This document shows positions 61,563-64,000 of a stretch of DNA of 64,000 nucleotides, one piece after another. A program made the translations under genes and the position numbers. This DNA comes from Capillidium heterosporum (taxonomy: Eukaryota > Entomophthoromycota > Entomophthoromycetes > Entomophthorales > Capillidiaceae): assembly GCA_016630905.1 (NCBI GenBank), contig WBMQ01000007.1:1364001-1428000 (forward strand), in the 5' to 3' direction. Position 1 is the stretch's first letter; each line of letters starts with the position of its first letter. The notes under the pieces were generated by a model. The model did no database searches. It had not been told where the DNA came from and worked only from the letters and a program-made list of their open reading frames with translations.

Positions 61563-62510
61563 ACTATTACTTGAGCAACAAACAAAAGTTGGAAAGTTGT
61601 TGGAACTATCACACTGTTACTTTGGGGTTTATATAGAAGTGTTTTCAGCATTTAATTAGATAAGGGTCGGTAGGTGATTATCCACCAAGTTTAAATTGAG
61701 TTGGATGGGTAGTAAATTTTGAAGTGCAGCAGTTTGATTTAATTGCAATTACTGTATTTGGAGTTATCCCGCCCATATTCGATACATATTAGGAAATAAT
61801 ATAGTACATATATTGAATCGAATTGCTGTTCTTCAAAGTTTCCACCCAGGTTTAATGGAAATATCGGTTATCAATCCCTCAAAACCTTGAGAACAAGGAT
61901 TTCCAAACCACTAGACTGCACGATTAGAAATTAGCTGGAACCTAGTCCCAACCCCTTTACAAAGCTAAAGATATTCATATTGAGCAATTTTAGATGAGGT
62001 AGAGGCCTGAACTATATACCGCATATGTTACTCACGCCTAAAATCGGAAGGCTAATTTGGAGAGGTATACCGATTAGTTCCGAGAGTGATGTAGACAAAG
62101 ACACCGAATCTAAATCCGATCTAAAGCGAGACGGTGATGCTTATAACAGCCAGAGTAACTGGCATAGGGGTTGAATATGTGCTTTACTTATTTGTTACTA
62201 TCTGCCATGTACCATAATAAAGACCTTGGGATATTGTCACTCTTTCAGAATGCCTGTTTCGGTTTTAACTGCTTACAAAGATTATATTTTTATACCGGTT
62301 GCTCATATTCTCATCCACTTTCTCTAATCCTATTTCAATATCCATTCTACAAACAAATGTCTAACTATAAGCTATTCCCGTCTTTCAAATTAAGCAAAGT
62401 ACAACATTTAAAGGTATCTCATATATAAGCTTTTTAAAATAACTTGTAAAATATGACTTAAAGATAACAATATACGTTTATTCCTTTTAAAATAAAAACA
62501 AAATACAAAT
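61563..62510. other. Intergenic region between tandem DGAT2 genes
   Basis: Promoter of copy 1 and 3' flank of copy 2. A TTTATATAG element at about 61628-61636 matches one at the same distance upstream of copy 2. No other feature. Confidence 0.5.
61628..61636 (-). promoter_or_regulatory. Probable TATA element of DGAT2 copy 1
   Basis: CTATATAAA on the coding strand, about 65 bp upstream of the start codon. The same element and neighbouring bases (AAACC/ACAAAGT) recur upstream of copy 2, so the promoter was duplicated with the gene. Confidence 0.55.
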
Positions 62511-63864
62511 TTAAACAAACTTGAGAGTAGGTGGGTTCTCACCAACCCAGTACTCCGACTTGTGTCTCTGGTACAAATCAGCAAGCGCCTCCAAGTACCT
62601 GGCGTGAACCTCCTTAATTTTATCTTCGCTAGGATCGACATCCTTCTCCACGCGTACAGGTTTACCTACAACGATTGTGAGGGGTACCCTATGGGGTAAA
62701 ATACCCAAGTTGTAAGTGAAGACACCCCTGCCGTAAAAGATGGGCAAGGTGTATCCTGTCACTTTCTTAAGATAATGTTGGAACTTGAACAGCATTGAAC
62801 CGGGCTGGCTATCTAATTGGTCGTACAATTGGTTCTCGCCAAACCCAAAGACCGGTACTAAATCTGCACCAGTGCTTGATAGCTTGCTTGACGAACCCAT
62901 ACCGTGAAGCTAAAACTAACTCGGCCTTGTCTGGTTTACAGAGTAAAGATTCGGCAGCACCGCCGACGACAATGGTGCAGGAGTGACCAGGCCCCTTGTT
63001 GAGAATATTGCTAATACTTCTTTTGCTAACAGAGGCCACGTTTAACCACAGCAAAACCTCTCTGAAGAAAGGCAGCTTCAAGTTGGAGGTCAAGGTTAAA
63101 GGGCGTAGGTTGATACCAGGAAACAGTTTGCTGAAATCGCAACCGTCAGGTGGCAAAGGCGGAGAAAGCACCCATGCCAATGATGCCATGGGGATGGTAG
63201 CCAAAGATGTAGTTGCGTTCAGGATCCAAATCCACCTCCTTGACCAAAGTAGCGGGATAGAACTGACAGTACCACCTCCAAAATGGCAGCTGCCGGAACC
63301 AAGTCCATCCTCTTGATCCAGTCTCTGGGGTCGTGTCATTCAAAATGTAGATCAGATATACAATGAGAAAGGGCCACAGCATCGGGATACAGCAACAAAC
63401 CAGGAACAGAATCTGTGAATTGACAAGAAAAGTGTCGTAAACCAAATGAGCAAAGGTCTCTTTACGTCGTACTAAGGGAACATTTATAGGGGCGAATTCA
63501 ATCTTTTGCATGGGAGATTGCACCCTTTTACTAGGGTCATAAGCGACAGGCGAAGATAAGGTAGAATAAATCTTCGAATCGGTGATGGTGGATTCTTCTG
63601 AAGTATCGGAACCTACATCCTCCTCATGGTTGCTGATTACAAACTGCCTAACTTGGTGCGAATTATCATACTTTTCATCTAAAATTAAACTTTAACATTG
63701 ACTCAAAGAATGTAAACTTTACCTACGATGCCTTTGTCACTATTAACTTTTGGTTGAAGTGATCCCAGTTTATTGCCTATAAATTCACTTTTTCCTACTT
63801 TCGTACTAGTATTTCTGGTAAGTCTCTTTGAACCCTGACCACTAGGTACCTCGTTCTTGGACAT
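62511..63864 (-). CDS. DGAT2-type acyltransferase (copy 2) with two +1 frame changes
   Basis: The ATG at 63864 is followed by a 5' exon and one intron (about 63678-63724), then the body. Same motifs as copy 1, including GYHPHGI and FGFGENQ. Two +1 changes occur where copy 1 reads through: ACC-T-GAC at 63145-63151 (just after HPHG) and CAC-T-GGT at 62868-62874 (just before GADLVPVFGFG). Each is a single extra T after a codon ending in C. There is no other stop or shift. It may be an expressed, recoded isozyme or a recently damaged duplicate. Confidence 0.8.
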
Positions 63865-63930
63865 GTTGCTATTCTAAAAATAAACCTATAGTTGAAATAT
63901 ATTGCTACTTTCGCATGGTCACTTTGTAGT

Positions 63931-63937
63931 TTATATA
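63931..63937 (-). promoter_or_regulatory. Probable TATA element of DGAT2 copy 2
   Basis: CTATATAA on the coding strand, about 68 bp upstream of the start codon, in the same context as upstream of copy 1. Confidence 0.5.
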
Positions 63938-64000
63938 GATGTTGATCTCGGTGTCTAAAAACATAGAGTGCGGTAAGTAAAGTCCACTTGAGTTGTAATG

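Overview
The window reads as a stretch of an AT-rich fungal nuclear genome. The support is a Zn2Cys6 transcription factor with a fungal_trans-like region, a fused EGT1 ergothioneine enzyme, tandem DGAT2 acyltransferases, and many short GT-AG introns of about 40-60 nt with T-rich 3' ends. I cannot place it below the level of fungi.

Layout. 1-9400: a large, nearly perfect inverted repeat (arms 1-2202 and 5323-7525, the left arm running off the window). It carries two head-to-head copies of an RRP1/Nop52 rRNA-processing gene around a decayed Mutator-like (MULE) transposase, followed by a 114/114/94-bp higher-order minisatellite. 10367-20603: two insulin-degrading-enzyme (M16) paralogues on the minus strand with a class I/II aminotransferase between them. 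21470-31400: accessory, gene-poor DNA with a convergent LTR-like pair, a decayed secreted class 3 lipase, a small VRFSRF protein gene and unidentified decayed coding sequence. 31905-45112: conserved housekeeping block: VMS1/ANKZF1, AP-3 delta, glutaryl-CoA dehydrogenase and EGT1. 45721-55480: two paralogous 87-aa cysteine-rich proteins, COG4, and two extremely AT-rich blocks. 55850-63864: Zn2Cys6 regulator, a small secreted helical protein, and tandem DGAT2 genes.

The most unusual signal is spread over the whole window. Eight different host genes (both insulysins, the aminotransferase, VMS1, AP-3 delta, COG4, the second DGAT2 and the secreted protein) keep well-preserved protein sequence but change reading frame at a total of 15 places that introns do not explain. 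Every shift is +1. Each can be placed directly after a codon ending in C or T, and the zero-frame codon that follows is TGA (4 times), TAA, AGG (2), CGA (2), CCA (2), CCT, AGT, TGG or GGA. This resembles known +1 ribosomal frameshift contexts (Ty1 CUU-AGG-C, Ty3 GCG-AGU-U, antizyme UCC-UGA) and suggests widespread +1 frameshifting, as known in Euplotes, but here in a fungus. The alternatives are recent single-base decay or insertion-type sequence errors. EGT1, glutaryl-CoA dehydrogenase, the Zn2Cys6 factor, the first DGAT2 and RRP1 show no such shift.

Exon boundaries were read by eye from splice signals and frame continuity. Family assignments rest on recognised motifs, not on searches.
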